Positions 44,117-53,648 of a stretch of 64,000 nt of DNA are shown piece after piece. Each line of letters begins with the position of its first letter. Within the stretch, counting starts at the first letter, position 1. The stretch comes from Streptococcaceae bacterium AF54-32pH5A (lineage in GTDB: Bacteria; Bacillota; Bacilli; Lactobacillales; Streptococcaceae), in the NCBI GenBank assembly GCA_027682205.1, contig JAQDAD010000004.1, positions 47,340 to 111,339 of the forward strand, in the 5' to 3' direction. The position numbers and the translations under genes are program-made. The notes under the pieces are model-generated. The model saw only the letters and a program-made list of their open reading frames with translations, did no database searches and was not told the origin of the DNA.

Positions 44117-44965
44117 TTACAGTGCTTTCCCAACTAGAATCTCTGCTTCGATGGTAACCTCTGTCAGTTGGCTCCAGTCAATCTTACTTTGATCGACGTG
44201 AAAGAGAAGAGGTGTCATGCTGAGCAATGCTTGACGTTGCTCTGCTGAGATGGGTTTGGTCAGGGAGGCTATTTGACGAGATTGGATGATGAAGTGTTCC
44301 TGGAAATGTTCCTTGATATCTTGGTTGGAATAGTCCTTCTTTGTTAGCTGGTCCTGCACAATGTGGCGGATTTCTTTGAGGTGGTTTTTAGTAGGAATAA
44401 CCTTGATCAAGATACCGTCTTTTGATAATACTCTTTGAAATTCTCCGTAGTTGGCAGGCGAGAAGATATCAAGCAGAATATCCATACTGGCGTCTTTTAT
44501 AGGAAGTCGAGCCAGGTCACCAACAAACCAATTGACTGCCCAGTTGGGTTCACTCTTAGCAGCGATTTGGACCGAGTCTTTTGAAATATCAAAGGCATAA
44601 AAGGTTTTGTCAGAGTGACTTTTTTGTAGTTTGCGAGAGTAAAACCCTTCGCCACAACCAATATCCAAGACAGTTTTTGCGAATGGATTAGTTGTTAGTA
44701 AGTCCGAAACACCTTCTAAAATAGCCTGATAAAAACCAGCTTCTAGGATTTGCTGGCGATTTTGGAAGTTTTCCTTGTCGTAGTTAGCAGATTGCTTGAT
44801 TTGAGGAGCTAGATTGACATAGCCGAATTTTGCTAAGTCAAAAGAATGGCGGTTGCTACATTTTAGGCTAGACTCTACCAAGGTGAGGTTTTCTTGACAG
44901 ATAGGGCAGGCAAAGGCACTAGCAGAAGCAAAGCGCTGGAGTTTTGGTTTGAGGTTTGTATTCAT
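44117..44965 (-). CDS. rlmA: 23S rRNA (guanine-N1) methyltransferase RlmA(II)
   Basis: 282 residues. N-terminal zinc finger (CPICQ near 21, CSNRH near 35) then a SAM fold (VLDIGCGEGFYS). Gram-positive RlmA(II) methylates G748 of 23S rRNA and affects telithromycin binding. It converges on the IS element. Confidence 0.85.
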   Translation of the reverse strand: MNTNLKPKLQRFASASAFACPICQENLTLVESSLKCSNRHSFDLAKFGYVNLAPQIKQSANYDKENFQNRQQILEAGFYQAILEGVSDLLTTNPFAKTVLDIGCGEGFYSRKLQKSHSDKTFYAFDISKDSVQIAAKSEPNWAVNWFVGDLARLPIKDASMDILLDIFSPANYGEFQRVLSKDGILIKVIPTKNHLKEIRHIVQDQLTKKDYSNQDIKEHFQEHFIIQSRQIASLTKPISAEQRQALLSMTPLLFHVDQSKIDWSQLTEVTIEAEILVGKAL

Positions 44966-45018
44966 AGTTTTAGTCTAGCAAAAAAAGGACTGGATGGCAA
45001 ATGCCTCCAGTCTGTTTT

Positions 45019-46275
45019 TTAATATGTAAGGACGAAGTATTTCTTCTTCCCGCGGCGGATAACAGTCAGTTCGTTTTCGAGCTTGTCTGCGTCGCTCAAG
45101 ACATAGTCAAGGTCTTGGATGCGGTCGCCGTTGACGTAGATAGCTCCGTTTTGAACATCTTCGCGAGCTTGGCGTTTTGAGTTGACCACACCAGATGACA
45201 CAAGGAGCTCCACGATATTGTGATTTTCGTCTGCTTGTACCTGGTAGTTTGGCACTCCACGAAGTCCTTGTTTAAGTTCTTTGACAGAAAGGTTTTTGAT
45301 GTTTCCAGCAAAGAGTTGCTCCGTAATGTTAAGGGCTTCTTTGTAGGCTTCTTCTCCGTGTACAAGTGTTACGACCTCACGAGCCAAGACTTTTTGAGCC
45401 AAGCGTTCGTGTGGAGCTGCTTCAAACTGTTTGCGGATGTCTTCAATCTCATCCAGTGACAAGAAAGTAAAAATCTTCAAGAAACGAACAGCGTCAGCGT
45501 CCATAACGTTCATCCAGAATTGGTACATTTCGTATGGAGAAGTTTTTTCAGGGTTGAGCCAGACTGCGTTTCCTTCTGATTTACCAAATTTCTTCCCAGT
45601 CGCATCTGTGATAAGGGGAACTGTGATAACGTGGCCTGTCTTATCAGCCTTACGACGAAGCAATTCGGTACCAGCTGTCATATTTCCCCACTGGTCAGAA
45701 CCTCCGATTTGAAGGGTAACATTGTGCTCTTGGTTAAGGACATAGAAGTCGTACCCTTGCATGATTTGGTAGGCAAACTCAGTGTAAGAAATCCCTGTTT
45801 CGATCCGTTTTTTCACAGACTCCTTGCTCATCATGTAGTTGACAGTGAAGTATTTTCCGACATCACGGAGGAAATCAATGAAGCTGATGCTGCCAAACCA
45901 GTCGTAGTTGTTGACCATGACAGCTTTATTTTCCCCATTTTCAAAGTCAAGAAAACGAGAAAGTTGTCCTTGGATAGACTTGACCCAGCCATCTACTGTG
46001 TCTTTTGTTTGGAGACTACGCTCAGCATCTTTGAAGGACGGATCTCCGATGAGACCTGTAGCACCGCCAACGAGCGCATAAGGTTTGTGACCTGCTAGTT
46101 GCAAACGACGACTGGTCAAGATTGCGACAAGGTGACCTAGGTGAAGGCTGTCAGCAGTTGGATCGTAGCCACTATAATAAGAAACTTGACCTTCTTCTAG
46201 GGCTTTACGCAAAGCTTCTTCATCAGTCGTTTGAAAAATCAAACCACGCTCTTTTAGCTCATCAAAAATGTGCAT
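45019..46275 (-). CDS. tyrS: Tyrosyl-tRNA synthetase
   Basis: 418 residues, class I. HLGHL (HIGH) near 46, [11 protein letters not shown] (KMSKS) near 230, Tyr-binding GYDPTAD and [10 protein letters not shown], and an S4-like C-terminal domain. Ribosome site AAGGAGAA. Minus-strand extended -10 TGATACAAT at 46312-46320. No T-box was seen. Confidence 0.96.
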   Translation of the reverse strand: MHIFDELKERGLIFQTTDEEALRKALEEGQVSYYSGYDPTADSLHLGHLVAILTSRRLQLAGHKPYALVGGATGLIGDPSFKDAERSLQTKDTVDGWVKSIQGQLSRFLDFENGENKAVMVNNYDWFGSISFIDFLRDVGKYFTVNYMMSKESVKKRIETGISYTEFAYQIMQGYDFYVLNQEHNVTLQIGGSDQWGNMTAGTELLRRKADKTGHVITVPLITDATGKKFGKSEGNAVWLNPEKTSPYEMYQFWMNVMDADAVRFLKIFTFLSLDEIEDIRKQFEAAPHERLAQKVLAREVVTLVHGEEAYKEALNITEQLFAGNIKNLSVKELKQGLRGVPNYQVQADENHNIVELLVSSGVVNSKRQAREDVQNGAIYVNGDRIQDLDYVLSDADKLENELTVIRRGKKKYFVLTY

Positions 46276-46390
46276 ATGTCTTTTCTCCTTTTTAAAATAT
46301 TGTTTCTACCTATTGTATCACAAACTTGGGCAATAGCCTAGTGGAATAGGGAAGAAAGTGGCTATTTTATTGAAAATTTACCTTTTATGG

Positions 46391-46396
46391 TATAAT
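46391..46396 (+). promoter_or_regulatory. pbp1b promoter (extended -10)
   Basis: TGG-TATAAT with a TTGAAA 15 bp upstream, 19 bases before the ATG. Confidence 0.65.
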
Positions 46397-46415
46397 AAAT
46401 AAAGTGAGGATATTC

Positions 46416-48878
46416 ATGAAAAAAAGAAACAATGAATCAAAAACAAAGCTGCTGCATTTTTTCCAGCAGCTATCTGCCAAATGGAAGAAAAAACAAGCAA
46501 GTAAAAAGACCGATACGAAAGTAGCTTCTTCTGACAAAGTCAGAAGGGTTGGGTCTATTTTTGCTAAGATTTTGAGCGGCTTTAAAGTAGTTTTTAACAC
46601 TCTCTTTATCCTAGGCTTTATCGGTGGACTGTTTGGTGCTGGTGTAGCTATGGGTTATGGGGGTGCTCTATTTGACAAGGCCCAGGTACCTCAAGCAGAA
46701 GAGTTGGTCAAGCAAGTGAAGGATATTGCCTCTATCTCAGAAATAACCTATTCTGATGGCAGTACCATTGCCTCAATCGAGGGCGATTTGTTGCGCACAT
46801 CAGTAGCGTCAGATGCTATATCAGATAATCTTAAGAAAGCCATCATTGCGACGGAGGACGAGCATTTCAATGAGCACAAGGGAGTTGTGCCTAAGGCCGT
46901 TATTCGTGCAACCTTGGGAACCTTTGTCGGTCTAGGGTCGTCCAGTGGTGGTTCGACCTTGACCCAGCAGGTTATCAAACAACAGGTGGTGGGGGATGCT
47001 CCCACTCTAGCTCGTAAGGCGACAGAAATCGTAGATGCTCTTGCCTTGGAGCGTGTTATGAGCAAGGACGAAATTCTGACGACCTATCTGAATATTGCTC
47101 CTTTTGGCCGCAATCACAAAGGTCAAAATATTGCAGGTGCCCAGCAAGCTGCAGAAGGAATTTTTGGTGTTAATGCTTCAGATTTGACGATACCTCAAGC
47201 GGCTTTTATCGCAGGCTTGCCGCAGAGCCCGATTAGTTATTCCCCTTATGAATCTGATGGTAGCATGAAGAGTGATGAGGACATTGCCTTGGGAATCAAG
47301 CGTGCCAAGGATGTCCTCTACAACATGTATCGAACAGGTGCTCTGAGCCAGGAAGATTACGACAAGTACAAGGATTATGACTTTAAGAAAGACTTCCTAC
47401 CATCAGGTAGTGTCAACGGAAGCTCACGTGACTATCTCTACTATGCAACCTTGGCAGAAGCTACCGATCGAATGTACGACTATCTGATTGAGAGAGACCA
47501 CGTCTCTGCTCAAGAGTTAAAGAATGAGTCCATCCAGAAGGCTTATCATGACCTAGCAACCAAGGAAATTGAGAATGGTGGGTATAAGATTACGACAACT
47601 ATCAATAAAAACGTTCATGCTGCGATGCAAAATGCGGTTGCGACCTACGGATATCTGCTAGATGATTCGACAGGCCAGCCTGAGGTAGGAAATGTCCTTA
47701 TGGACAACCAAACTGGAGCCATTCTTGGCTTTGTCGGTGGTCGTAATTATCAAGAAAATCAGAACAATCACGCTATCGATACTAAGCGTTCTCCAGCTTC
47801 AACAACTAAGCCTATACTGGCCTATGGTATTGCCATTGACCAAGGTTTGATGGGAAGTGCAAGTATCTTATCAAACTATCCGACAAACTTTTCAAACGGC
47901 AATCCCATCATGTATGTCAATAGTCCTGGTACAGGGATGATGACTTTGGGAGAAGCTCTTAACTACTCATGGAATATCCCAGCCTACTGGACTTATCGCA
48001 CACTTCGGGAGAAGGGTGTCGATGTCAAGGGCTATATGGAAAAAATGGGCTACGAAATTCCTGAATACGGTATCGAAAGCTTACCGATGGGTGGGGGAAT
48101 TGAGGTTACAGTCGCCCAGCATACCAATGGTTATCAGACTCTGGCCAACAACGGAGTTTACCATAAGAAACATATGATTGCGAAGATCGAGTCAACAGAT
48201 GGTCGAGTGGTCTATGAACATAAGGATAAACCTGTCCAAGTTTACTCCAAAGCGACAGCAACCATCATGCAGAGTCTGCTTCGCGAGGTGATCTCATCTC
48301 GAATTACTTCGAGCTTCCAGACGGACTTGGCTTCTATCAATCCAAGCCTAGCTCGCGCCGACTGGATCGGAAAGACTGGTACGACCAATGAAGATGAAAA
48401 TATGTGGCTCATGCTTTCTACGCCTCGATTAACTTTAGGAGGTTGGTTAGGCCACGACGACAACCGACCGCTAGCTAAGGGTGCTGGTCATTACCGCAAT
48501 GCTAACTATATGGCTCACTTGGTTAATGCCATTCAACAAGCCAAACCTGGTATTTGGGGGAATGAGCGTTTTAGCCTAGACCCAAGTGTGACCAAATCTC
48601 AAGTCCTCAAATCGACAGGGGAGAAGCCTGGCAAGGTCACAATCAATGGCAAAGAAGTCACTGTTTCAGGTCCTACAGTAACGAGCTATTGGGCTACTAA
48701 AGAAGGGGCGCCAGTAACCACTTACCGCTTTGCCATCGGAGGGAGCGATGCCGATTATCAAAATGCTTGGAAGAGCATTCTAGGAAGTTTACCGAGTCTT
48801 CCTAGCCCAACTCTTCCAGGTTTAAGTAGCAGTTCGGGAACAAGTTCATCAACTCGCTCAAATCAATCAAATCGATAG
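46416..48878 (+). CDS. pbp1b: Class A penicillin-binding protein 1B
   Basis: 820 residues from the ATG at 46416; a GTG at 46404 is the overlap of the ribosome site. A basic cytosolic N-terminus, a membrane segment near 60-85, a GT51 glycosyltransferase ([12 protein letters not shown] with catalytic Glu, [12 protein letters not shown]) and a transpeptidase (SPASTTKP active Ser, SWN, KTGTT). A Ser/Thr-rich tail of about 30 residues closes it. It polymerises and crosslinks peptidoglycan. Confidence 0.95.
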   Translation: MKKRNNESKTKLLHFFQQLSAKWKKKQASKKTDTKVASSDKVRRVGSIFAKILSGFKVVFNTLFILGFIGGLFGAGVAMGYGGALFDKAQVPQAEELVKQVKDIASISEITYSDGSTIASIEGDLLRTSVASDAISDNLKKAIIATEDEHFNEHKGVVPKAVIRATLGTFVGLGSSSGGSTLTQQVIKQQVVGDAPTLARKATEIVDALALERVMSKDEILTTYLNIAPFGRNHKGQNIAGAQQAAEGIFGVNASDLTIPQAAFIAGLPQSPISYSPYESDGSMKSDEDIALGIKRAKDVLYNMYRTGALSQEDYDKYKDYDFKKDFLPSGSVNGSSRDYLYYATLAEATDRMYDYLIERDHVSAQELKNESIQKAYHDLATKEIENGGYKITTTINKNVHAAMQNAVATYGYLLDDSTGQPEVGNVLMDNQTGAILGFVGGRNYQENQNNHAIDTKRSPASTTKPILAYGIAIDQGLMGSASILSNYPTNFSNGNPIMYVNSPGTGMMTLGEALNYSWNIPAYWTYRTLREKGVDVKGYMEKMGYEIPEYGIESLPMGGGIEVTVAQHTNGYQTLANNGVYHKKHMIAKIESTDGRVVYEHKDKPVQVYSKATATIMQSLLREVISSRITSSFQTDLASINPSLARADWIGKTGTTNEDENMWLMLSTPRLTLGGWLGHDDNRPLAKGAGHYRNANYMAHLVNAIQQAKPGIWGNERFSLDPSVTKSQVLKSTGEKPGKVTINGKEVTVSGPTVTSYWATKEGAPVTTYRFAIGGSDADYQNAWKSILGSLPSLPSPTLPGLSSSSGTSSSTRSNQSNR

Positions 48879-48883
48879 AATAA

Positions 48884-48931
48884 AAAAGTAGCAAGTTTCA
48901 TTTAATATTATGTTTCGTGCTACTTTTTTCT
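48884..48931 (+). terminator. pbp1b terminator
   Basis: 11-bp stem AAAAAGTAGCA / TGCTACTTTTT around a 24-base AT-rich loop, T run following. Confidence 0.8.
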
Positions 48932-48958
48932 TTTTTCATTTCGTGTTACAATAGGAGA

Positions 48959-49867
48959 ATGAATAAGTATCAAAAGAAGATTTTTAAGGGAACTCTATAT
49001 TCACTATTGTCAGGTCTGATTTGGGGAATTTGTGGTATTCTGGGAGAGTATTTTTTCACCCATTATCAGGTGTCGTCTGGCTGGATCACTTCCATGCGCT
49101 TGCTTTTGGCAGGTAGCTTGGTCTTGTTTTTATCTGCCTTTCAGTTGCGCTTTCAATTATTGGACATTTGGCGAAATAAGAAAAACTATCTGCCTTTTTT
49201 AGCCTACGCTATTCTGGGGATTTTTTCTGTGCAGTTTTTCTTCTATCTCTGTGTTGAATATTCGAATGCGACGACAGCAACGATTTTGCAATTTATCAGT
49301 CCAGTTTTTATCTTGTTTTATAATCGTATCGTTTATCAAAAGAAGGCTTCTATCACAGCTATTCTCTATGTTTTGATTGCCATGCTAGGTGTTTTTTTGA
49401 TGGCTACAAAAGGGGATTTATCCAAGCTATCAATGACACCTCTGGCTTTGGTGACAGGGCTACTCAGTGCTGTAGGAGTCATGTTCAACGTTATCCTGCC
49501 TCAGCGTTTTGCACGTGACTATGGTTTTGTGCCAACCGTTGGTTGGGGGATGTTGCTAGCAGGTGTTTTTAGCAGTTTTCTTTATCCTGTTCATCAGATT
49601 ACCTTTCAACTTGATGTGACGAGCCTTTTGATTTGTTTTACTATTGCTGTGTTTGGAACTGCTTTTGCCTTTTTCCTTTCGATGAAGGCTGTGCTACTCG
49701 TCTCACCGTTAGTTGTCTCAGTTGTGAGTGCCAGCGAACCTTTATCTTCCGCATTGTTAAGTGTGCTATTTCTAGGTATGGTTTTGGATGGTTTTCTAGC
49801 TTTGGCTATGATTTTGATTATCGTTCCAATGGTTTTCTTATCAATTGAGGAAACGAAGGAAAGGTAA
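48959..49867 (+). CDS. EamA/DMT-family permease
   Basis: 302 residues from the ATG at 48959. Ten membrane segments in two EamA halves (LLSGLIWGICGILGEYFF; second half after the LSMTPLALVTGLLSAVG segment). Substrate unknown. The ATG lies 6 bases after an extended -10 (TGT-TACAAT, 48947-48952); a GGAG is present but too close for normal use, so the transcript may be leaderless or start lower. Confidence 0.8.
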   Translation: MNKYQKKIFKGTLYSLLSGLIWGICGILGEYFFTHYQVSSGWITSMRLLLAGSLVLFLSAFQLRFQLLDIWRNKKNYLPFLAYAILGIFSVQFFFYLCVEYSNATTATILQFISPVFILFYNRIVYQKKASITAILYVLIAMLGVFLMATKGDLSKLSMTPLALVTGLLSAVGVMFNVILPQRFARDYGFVPTVGWGMLLAGVFSSFLYPVHQITFQLDVTSLLICFTIAVFGTAFAFFLSMKAVLLVSPLVVSVVSASEPLSSALLSVLFLGMVLDGFLALAMILIIVPMVFLSIEETKER

Positions 49868-49887
49868 AATGTTCTGTTCGGGTGCTT

Positions 49888-49915
49888 AAGGCTTCAAATT
49901 TGAAGCCTTTTTTGG
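49888..49915 (+). terminator. Terminator of the DMT permease gene
   Basis: Perfect 11-bp palindrome AAGGCTTCAAA / TTTGAAGCCTT with T run. Confidence 0.88.
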
Positions 49916-49952
49916 TAGAATAGGTATCATTATAATGAACCAGGAGGTGCCT

Positions 49953-50651
49953 ATGACTGCTACAAAAATGAATGCTCAAGAAATTATCCAATTTATCGCT
50001 AATGCTGAAAAGAAAACCAGTGTCAAAGTGACTTTTGAAGGAGAACTTGCAACTGCTGTGCCTAGCTCTGTTGTCAAACTAGGAAATGTTTTATTTGGAG
50101 ACTGGAAGGACGTCGCTCCGCTTCTCGAAGGCTTGGTTGAAAATCAAGACTATGTTGTTGAGCAAGATGCTCGTAATTCGGCAGTTCCCTTGCTAGACAA
50201 ACGTGATATCAACGCTCGTATCGAGCCAGGTGCCATTATCCGTGACCAAGTGGAAATTGGTGACAATGCTGTTATCATGATGGGAGCTGTTATCAATATC
50301 GGTGCTGAAATCGGAGCAGGAACCATGATTGACATGGGGGCTATCCTTGGTGGCCGTGCTATCGTTGGGAAAAACAGCCACGTTGGTGCAGGTGCAGTTC
50401 TTGCAGGTGTGATTGAGCCAGCCAGCGCAGAACCAGTCCGTGTCGGGGACAATGTTCTCATCGGAGCCAATGCAGTGGTTATCGAAGGAGTGCAAATCGG
50501 TAGTGGTTCAGTTGTCGCTGCAGGAGCCATCGTTACCCAAGATGTCCCAGAAAACGTGGTTGTAGCGGGTGTTCCGGCTCGTATTATCAAAGAAATCGAC
50601 AGCCAAACCCAACAAAAAACAGCGCTAGAAGATGCGCTTCGTACCTTGTAA
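49953..50651 (+). CDS. dapH: Tetrahydrodipicolinate N-acetyltransferase
   Basis: 232 residues from the ATG at 49953, chosen for AGGAGGTG (the frame is open to 49935). An N-terminal helical domain (about 1-85), then left-handed beta-helix hexapeptides ([26 protein letters not shown]) and [11 protein letters not shown]. Acetyl-CoA dependent step of the acetyl branch of lysine synthesis, for peptidoglycan lysine in streptococci. The deacetylase of the same branch follows. Confidence 0.92.
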   Translation: MTATKMNAQEIIQFIANAEKKTSVKVTFEGELATAVPSSVVKLGNVLFGDWKDVAPLLEGLVENQDYVVEQDARNSAVPLLDKRDINARIEPGAIIRDQVEIGDNAVIMMGAVINIGAEIGAGTMIDMGAILGGRAIVGKNSHVGAGAVLAGVIEPASAEPVRVGDNVLIGANAVVIEGVQIGSGSVVAAGAIVTQDVPENVVVAGVPARIIKEIDSQTQQKTALEDALRTL

Positions 50652-50664
50652 TTGTAAAAGTAAA

Positions 50665-50697
50665 AAAGAGGCGGAACCCTTTTTCCAGCCTCTTTCT
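50665..50697 (+). terminator. Hairpin after dapH
   Basis: Stem AAAGAGGC / GCCTCTTT with a 15-base loop; the T run is short, so read-through into the deacetylase gene is likely. Confidence 0.65.
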
Positions 50698-50718
50698 GCT
50701 ATATCGGAGGATAGATAG

Positions 50719-51849
50719 ATGTTAGATTTGATTCAGACTCGACGAGATTTGCACCAGATTCCAGAGATTGGCTTGGAGGAATTCAAAACTCAGGCATATT
50801 TGCTGGAAGTGATTGAGAAATTGACTGCGGGCAAGGATTTTGTTCAAGTTCGCACCTGGCGGACAGGTATTTTGGTTTACCTACAGGGATATCAACCGGA
50901 GCGTACCATTGGTTGGCGCACGGATATTGATGGACTCCCTATCCTTGAACAAACAGGACTACCTTTTTCTTCCCAACACCAAGGTCGTATGCATGCCTGT
51001 GGCCATGATTTTCATATGACCATTGCCTTGGGCTGTCTTGAGCGCGCCCTTGAGGAGCAACCCAAGAATAATCTGCTTTTTCTGTTTCAACCTGCTGAAG
51101 AAAATGAAGCGGGTGGTATGCTCATGTATGAGGACGGTGCTTTTGGGGACTGGTTACCAGATCAATTTTATGGCCTTCATGTCCGACCAGATTTGAAAGT
51201 CGGCCAGATTGCGACCAATACCCATACACTCTTTGCTGGGACTTGCGAAGTTAAGATCCGTTTCAAAGGAAAAAGCGGGCACGCAGCCTTCCCGCATGAA
51301 GCCAATGACGCCTTGGTGGCTGCTAGTTACTTTGTGACCCAAGTACAGTCAGTGGTCAGCCGCAATGTCAATCCAATCGAGGGAGCAGTAGTGACCTTTG
51401 GTGTTTTTCAAGCTGGAACCACCAACAATGTCATTACAGACACTGCCTTTTTACATGGAACCATTCGCGCCTTGACCCAGGACATGAGCCTCTTGGTGCA
51501 AAAGAGGGTAAAAACAGTTGCAGAAGGAGTTGCAGCAGCCTTTGATATGGAAGTCGAAGTGGAACTCAAGCAAGGAGGCTACCTACCTGTTGAGAACAAT
51601 CCAGCCTTGGCGCGTGAACTGATGGACTTCTTTGAAGAAAAAGAGGGAATCGAGTTGATTAATATCGAGCCTGCTATGACTGGCGAGGACTTTGGCTATC
51701 TCTTTTCAAAGGTGGATGGCGTTATGTTTTGGCTGGGTATTGATAGTCCCTATGCTCTTCATCACCCTCAGATTAGCCCCAAGGAAGAAGCCTTAGCTAT
51801 TGGGGTGGATGCGGTCTCTAGCTTCCTGAAAAAGAAAGTAGCAGAGTAG
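50719..51849 (+). CDS. N-acetyldiaminopimelate deacetylase (M20 family)
   Basis: 376 residues. Metal ligands appear in MHACGHDFH (near 97), PAEENEAGG and the GLHVRPD and C-terminal YALHHPQ segments; the lid domain is about 180-290. It acts after DapH and the aminotransferase in the acetyl-DAP branch. Ribosome site GGAGGATAG. Family members also cleave hippurate, but the context favours DAP. Confidence 0.88.
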   Translation: MLDLIQTRRDLHQIPEIGLEEFKTQAYLLEVIEKLTAGKDFVQVRTWRTGILVYLQGYQPERTIGWRTDIDGLPILEQTGLPFSSQHQGRMHACGHDFHMTIALGCLERALEEQPKNNLLFLFQPAEENEAGGMLMYEDGAFGDWLPDQFYGLHVRPDLKVGQIATNTHTLFAGTCEVKIRFKGKSGHAAFPHEANDALVAASYFVTQVQSVVSRNVNPIEGAVVTFGVFQAGTTNNVITDTAFLHGTIRALTQDMSLLVQKRVKTVAEGVAAAFDMEVEVELKQGGYLPVENNPALARELMDFFEEKEGIELINIEPAMTGEDFGYLFSKVDGVMFWLGIDSPYALHHPQISPKEEALAIGVDAVSSFLKKKVAE

Positions 51850-51860
51850 AGGTGCTTTCT

Positions 51861-52400
51861 ATGAAATCGGAATTACGTAAGCAAGTCTTGCAAGAAATGA
51901 AGGCTATGCCCCAGGAGCAAAAACAGGCTATGGATCAAGCTTTAACAGAACGATTTTTGAATCATCCTTTTTACCAAGAAGCCAAGGTCATCGCAACCTA
52001 TCTCTCTTTTCCGCATGAGTTTCAAACGCAGGGGCTGATCGACCAGGCGCTGAAGGATGGCAAAAAAGTTTTGATACCCAAAACCTATCCCAAGGGGCGC
52101 ATGGAGTTTGTGGTTTACGATCCGCAGCAGTTGGTTAAAACTTCCTTTGGCTTACTGGAGCCACAGGGAGATTTGGAAGTTGTGGATGCTTCTCAGATTG
52201 ATTTGATTCATGTTCCGGGCTTGGCTTTTACGAAAGAGGGCTATCGGATCGGATATGGCGGAGGCTACTACGACCGCTATTTGGAGAATTTTGCTGGTCA
52301 GACCATGAGTACAATCTATCCTTGTCAAATTCAGGATTTCAACTCGGAAGACCACGATATCCCCGTTCAGGAGGTGCTAATCTATGAAGGAAATCTTTGA
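51861..52400 (+). CDS. 5-formyltetrahydrofolate cyclo-ligase
   Basis: 179 residues from ATG 51861 (AGAGGTG upstream). ATP and folate binding motif GLAFTKEGYRIGYGGGYYDRYL. Makes 5,10-methenyl-THF. Starts 11 bases after the deacetylase stop and overlaps the rhomboid gene by 17 bases. Confidence 0.92.
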   Translation: MKSELRKQVLQEMKAMPQEQKQAMDQALTERFLNHPFYQEAKVIATYLSFPHEFQTQGLIDQALKDGKKVLIPKTYPKGRMEFVVYDPQQLVKTSFGLLEPQGDLEVVDASQIDLIHVPGLAFTKEGYRIGYGGGYYDRYLENFAGQTMSTIYPCQIQDFNSEDHDIPVQEVLIYEGNL

Positions 52401-53064
52401 TAAACGTTACCCTGTTACTAGTCTTTTTCTCCTAATGACTGGCTTTGTATTTCTACTGATGCTGATTACTACGGGAATCAACTTTGATCAGACAAAAACT
52501 CTGTTTCAGTTTGGAGCTATGTATGGACCGATCATTCGCCTGTTCCCAGAACAGATCTGGCGCCTTTTTTCGGCCATATTTGTGCATATCGGTTGGGAAC
52601 ATTTCATTGTCAATATGATTTCACTCTACTTTCTTGGACGACAGGTGGAGGAGATTTTCGGCTCTAAGCAGTTCTTCTTTCTCTATCTCTTATCAGGAAT
52701 GATGGGGAATCTCTTTGTTTTTGCTTTCACACCGAAAGCCCTAGCGGCAGGAGCATCCACCTCCCTCTATGGGCTCTTTGCTGCGATTATCGTCTTGCGC
52801 TATGCAACTCGCAATCCCTATATCCAGCAGTTGGGGCAATCCTATCTGACGCTTTTCGTGATAAATATCATTGGCAGTGTTATGCTTCCAGGAATTAGCC
52901 TGGCAGGGCATATTGGTGGCGCAGTAGGTGGGGCCTTTCTAGCAGTCATCTTTCCAGTCAAATGGGAAAAAAGGATGTTTAGTACCAGCCAGCGAATCGG
53001 AGCAACCGTACTTTTTGTCGCACTAGCCGTTTTCCTTTTCTATAAGGGAATGAGCTATGTGTAA
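52384..53064 (+). CDS. Rhomboid family intramembrane serine protease
   Basis: 226 residues, seven hydrophobic segments. Catalytic Ser in GASTSLYGLFA and His in LAGHIGGAVGG; HIGWEHFIVNM is the loop-1 signature. Ribosome site AGGAGG inside the previous gene. Substrates unknown. Confidence 0.92.
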   Translation: MKEIFDKRYPVTSLFLLMTGFVFLLMLITTGINFDQTKTLFQFGAMYGPIIRLFPEQIWRLFSAIFVHIGWEHFIVNMISLYFLGRQVEEIFGSKQFFFLYLLSGMMGNLFVFAFTPKALAAGASTSLYGLFAAIIVLRYATRNPYIQQLGQSYLTLFVINIIGSVMLPGISLAGHIGGAVGGAFLAVIFPVKWEKRMFSTSQRIGATVLFVALAVFLFYKGMSYV

Positions 53065-53078
53065 GCTTGGAATACTTA

Positions 53079-53108
53079 AAAAGCTACTCAAAAAACGAGT
53101 AGCTTTTT
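53079..53108. terminator. Bidirectional terminator between the rhomboid gene and the CRISPR remnant
   Basis: 11-bp stem AAAAGCTACTC / GAGTAGCTTTT; works for the rhomboid gene and, on the minus strand, directly after the solitary CRISPR repeat. Confidence 0.85.
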
Positions 53109-53112
53109 ATGT

Positions 53113-53148
53113 GAATTTGAACCATTCGAAACAACATAGCTCTATAAC
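53113..53148 (-). CRISPR. Solitary type II-A CRISPR repeat (36 nt)
   Basis: Read on the minus strand the 36 bases start GTTATAGAGCTATG and continue TTGTTTCGAATGGTTC. By memory of the S. thermophilus CRISPR3 repeat, 31 of 36 positions agree; the changes gather at the 3' end, as in leader-distal terminal repeats. No second repeat lies within 30-40 bases on either side. It could still pair with the tracrRNA at 53560 with one mismatch over the upper stem. Confidence 0.88.
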
Positions 53149-53224
53149 TAGGAAATATTGATACTATCAACTCCATACATCCTACATAGACAGTTTACCT
53201 AATGTTTTTTAATATTCTTCAAAA

Positions 53225-53512
53225 CTATATCTTATACAAATTATTTAATCTTTCTAACTCTAATACATTCATACATACTTCTACTCCAGTAACTACCCCC
53301 TTGCTATGAATAAATCCACAAGAAAACACAATCCTCTCCTTACTCAAAATATTTGACAATACTACTAATGCTTCTAAAACATAATCCTCTATGGTAATAA
53401 AACTATTGTTTTCATCTTTGAAAAACTTTATAAATCCAATATCCTTACACCTATCACCAAAATAAAACCTAAGTGATTTTAAATAATAATCAAAAAACAC
53501 ATCAATCTCCAT
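53225..53512 (-). CDS. Small unknown protein between a CRISPR repeat and tracrRNA
   Basis: 95 residues from the ATG at 53512, with GAAGGGGG before it (five-residue longer frame rejected). Contains MEIDVFFDYYLKSLRFYFG, three cysteines, and a hydrophobic VLEALVVLSNIL helix, no membrane segment or signal. Not Cas9, Cas1, Cas2 or Csn2 by eye, and not a family I know. It occupies the place cas genes would have in a II-A locus: divergent from tracrRNA, upstream of the repeat. Its mRNA would run through the repeat to the terminator at 53079. Very AT-rich. Confidence 0.6.
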   Translation of the reverse strand: MEIDVFFDYYLKSLRFYFGDRCKDIGFIKFFKDENNSFITIEDYVLEALVVLSNILSKERIVFSCGFIHSKGVVTGVEVCMNVLELERLNNLYKI

Positions 53513-53541
53513 AGAAACCCCCTTCATTTTTAAAATATTCT

Positions 53542-53571
53542 GTTATATCATACAAAAAAGTTTTGGAACCA
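53542..53571 (-). promoter_or_regulatory. Promoter of the small gene, overlapping the tracrRNA 5' end
   Basis: Minus-strand extended -10 TGA-TATAAC at 53542-53550, about 30 bases before the ATG. Its -35 region falls inside the tracrRNA anti-repeat (53564-53571). Divergent overlap is seen directly; regulation by the RNA is inference. Confidence 0.55.
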
Positions 53572-53648
53572 TTCGAAACAACACAGCGAGTTAAAATAAG
53601 GCTTTATCCGTACACAACTTGAAAAAGTGAGCACGATTCGGTGTTTTT
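53560..53648 (+). ncRNA. tracrRNA of type II-A (Cas9) kind
   Basis: Anti-repeat GAACCATTCGAAACAACA and CAGCGAGTTAAAATAAGG, then a nexus (GGCTTTATCCGT), hairpin ACTT-GAAA-AAGT and a final CACGATTCGGTG hairpin with TTTTTT, in the order and spacing of Cas9 tracrRNAs. Compared from memory with S. thermophilus CRISPR3, the last stem has lost one C and the nexus loop differs. No cas9 is in the window. Confidence 0.9.

Noticed and set aside
50150..50590. 146-residue frame antisense to dapH
   Set aside because: Low-complexity mirror of the hexapeptide repeats.
53225..53512. Small ORF as a fragment of csn2, cas2 or cas9
   Set aside because: No stretch resembles these families by eye, and it has its own promoter, ribosome site and stop. 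Kept as unknown.
53113..53590. A CRISPR array formed by the two similar 20-nt strings at 53118 and 53566
   Set aside because: They are 450 bp apart; the right one is the tracrRNA anti-repeat, not a repeat, and no other copies lie between.
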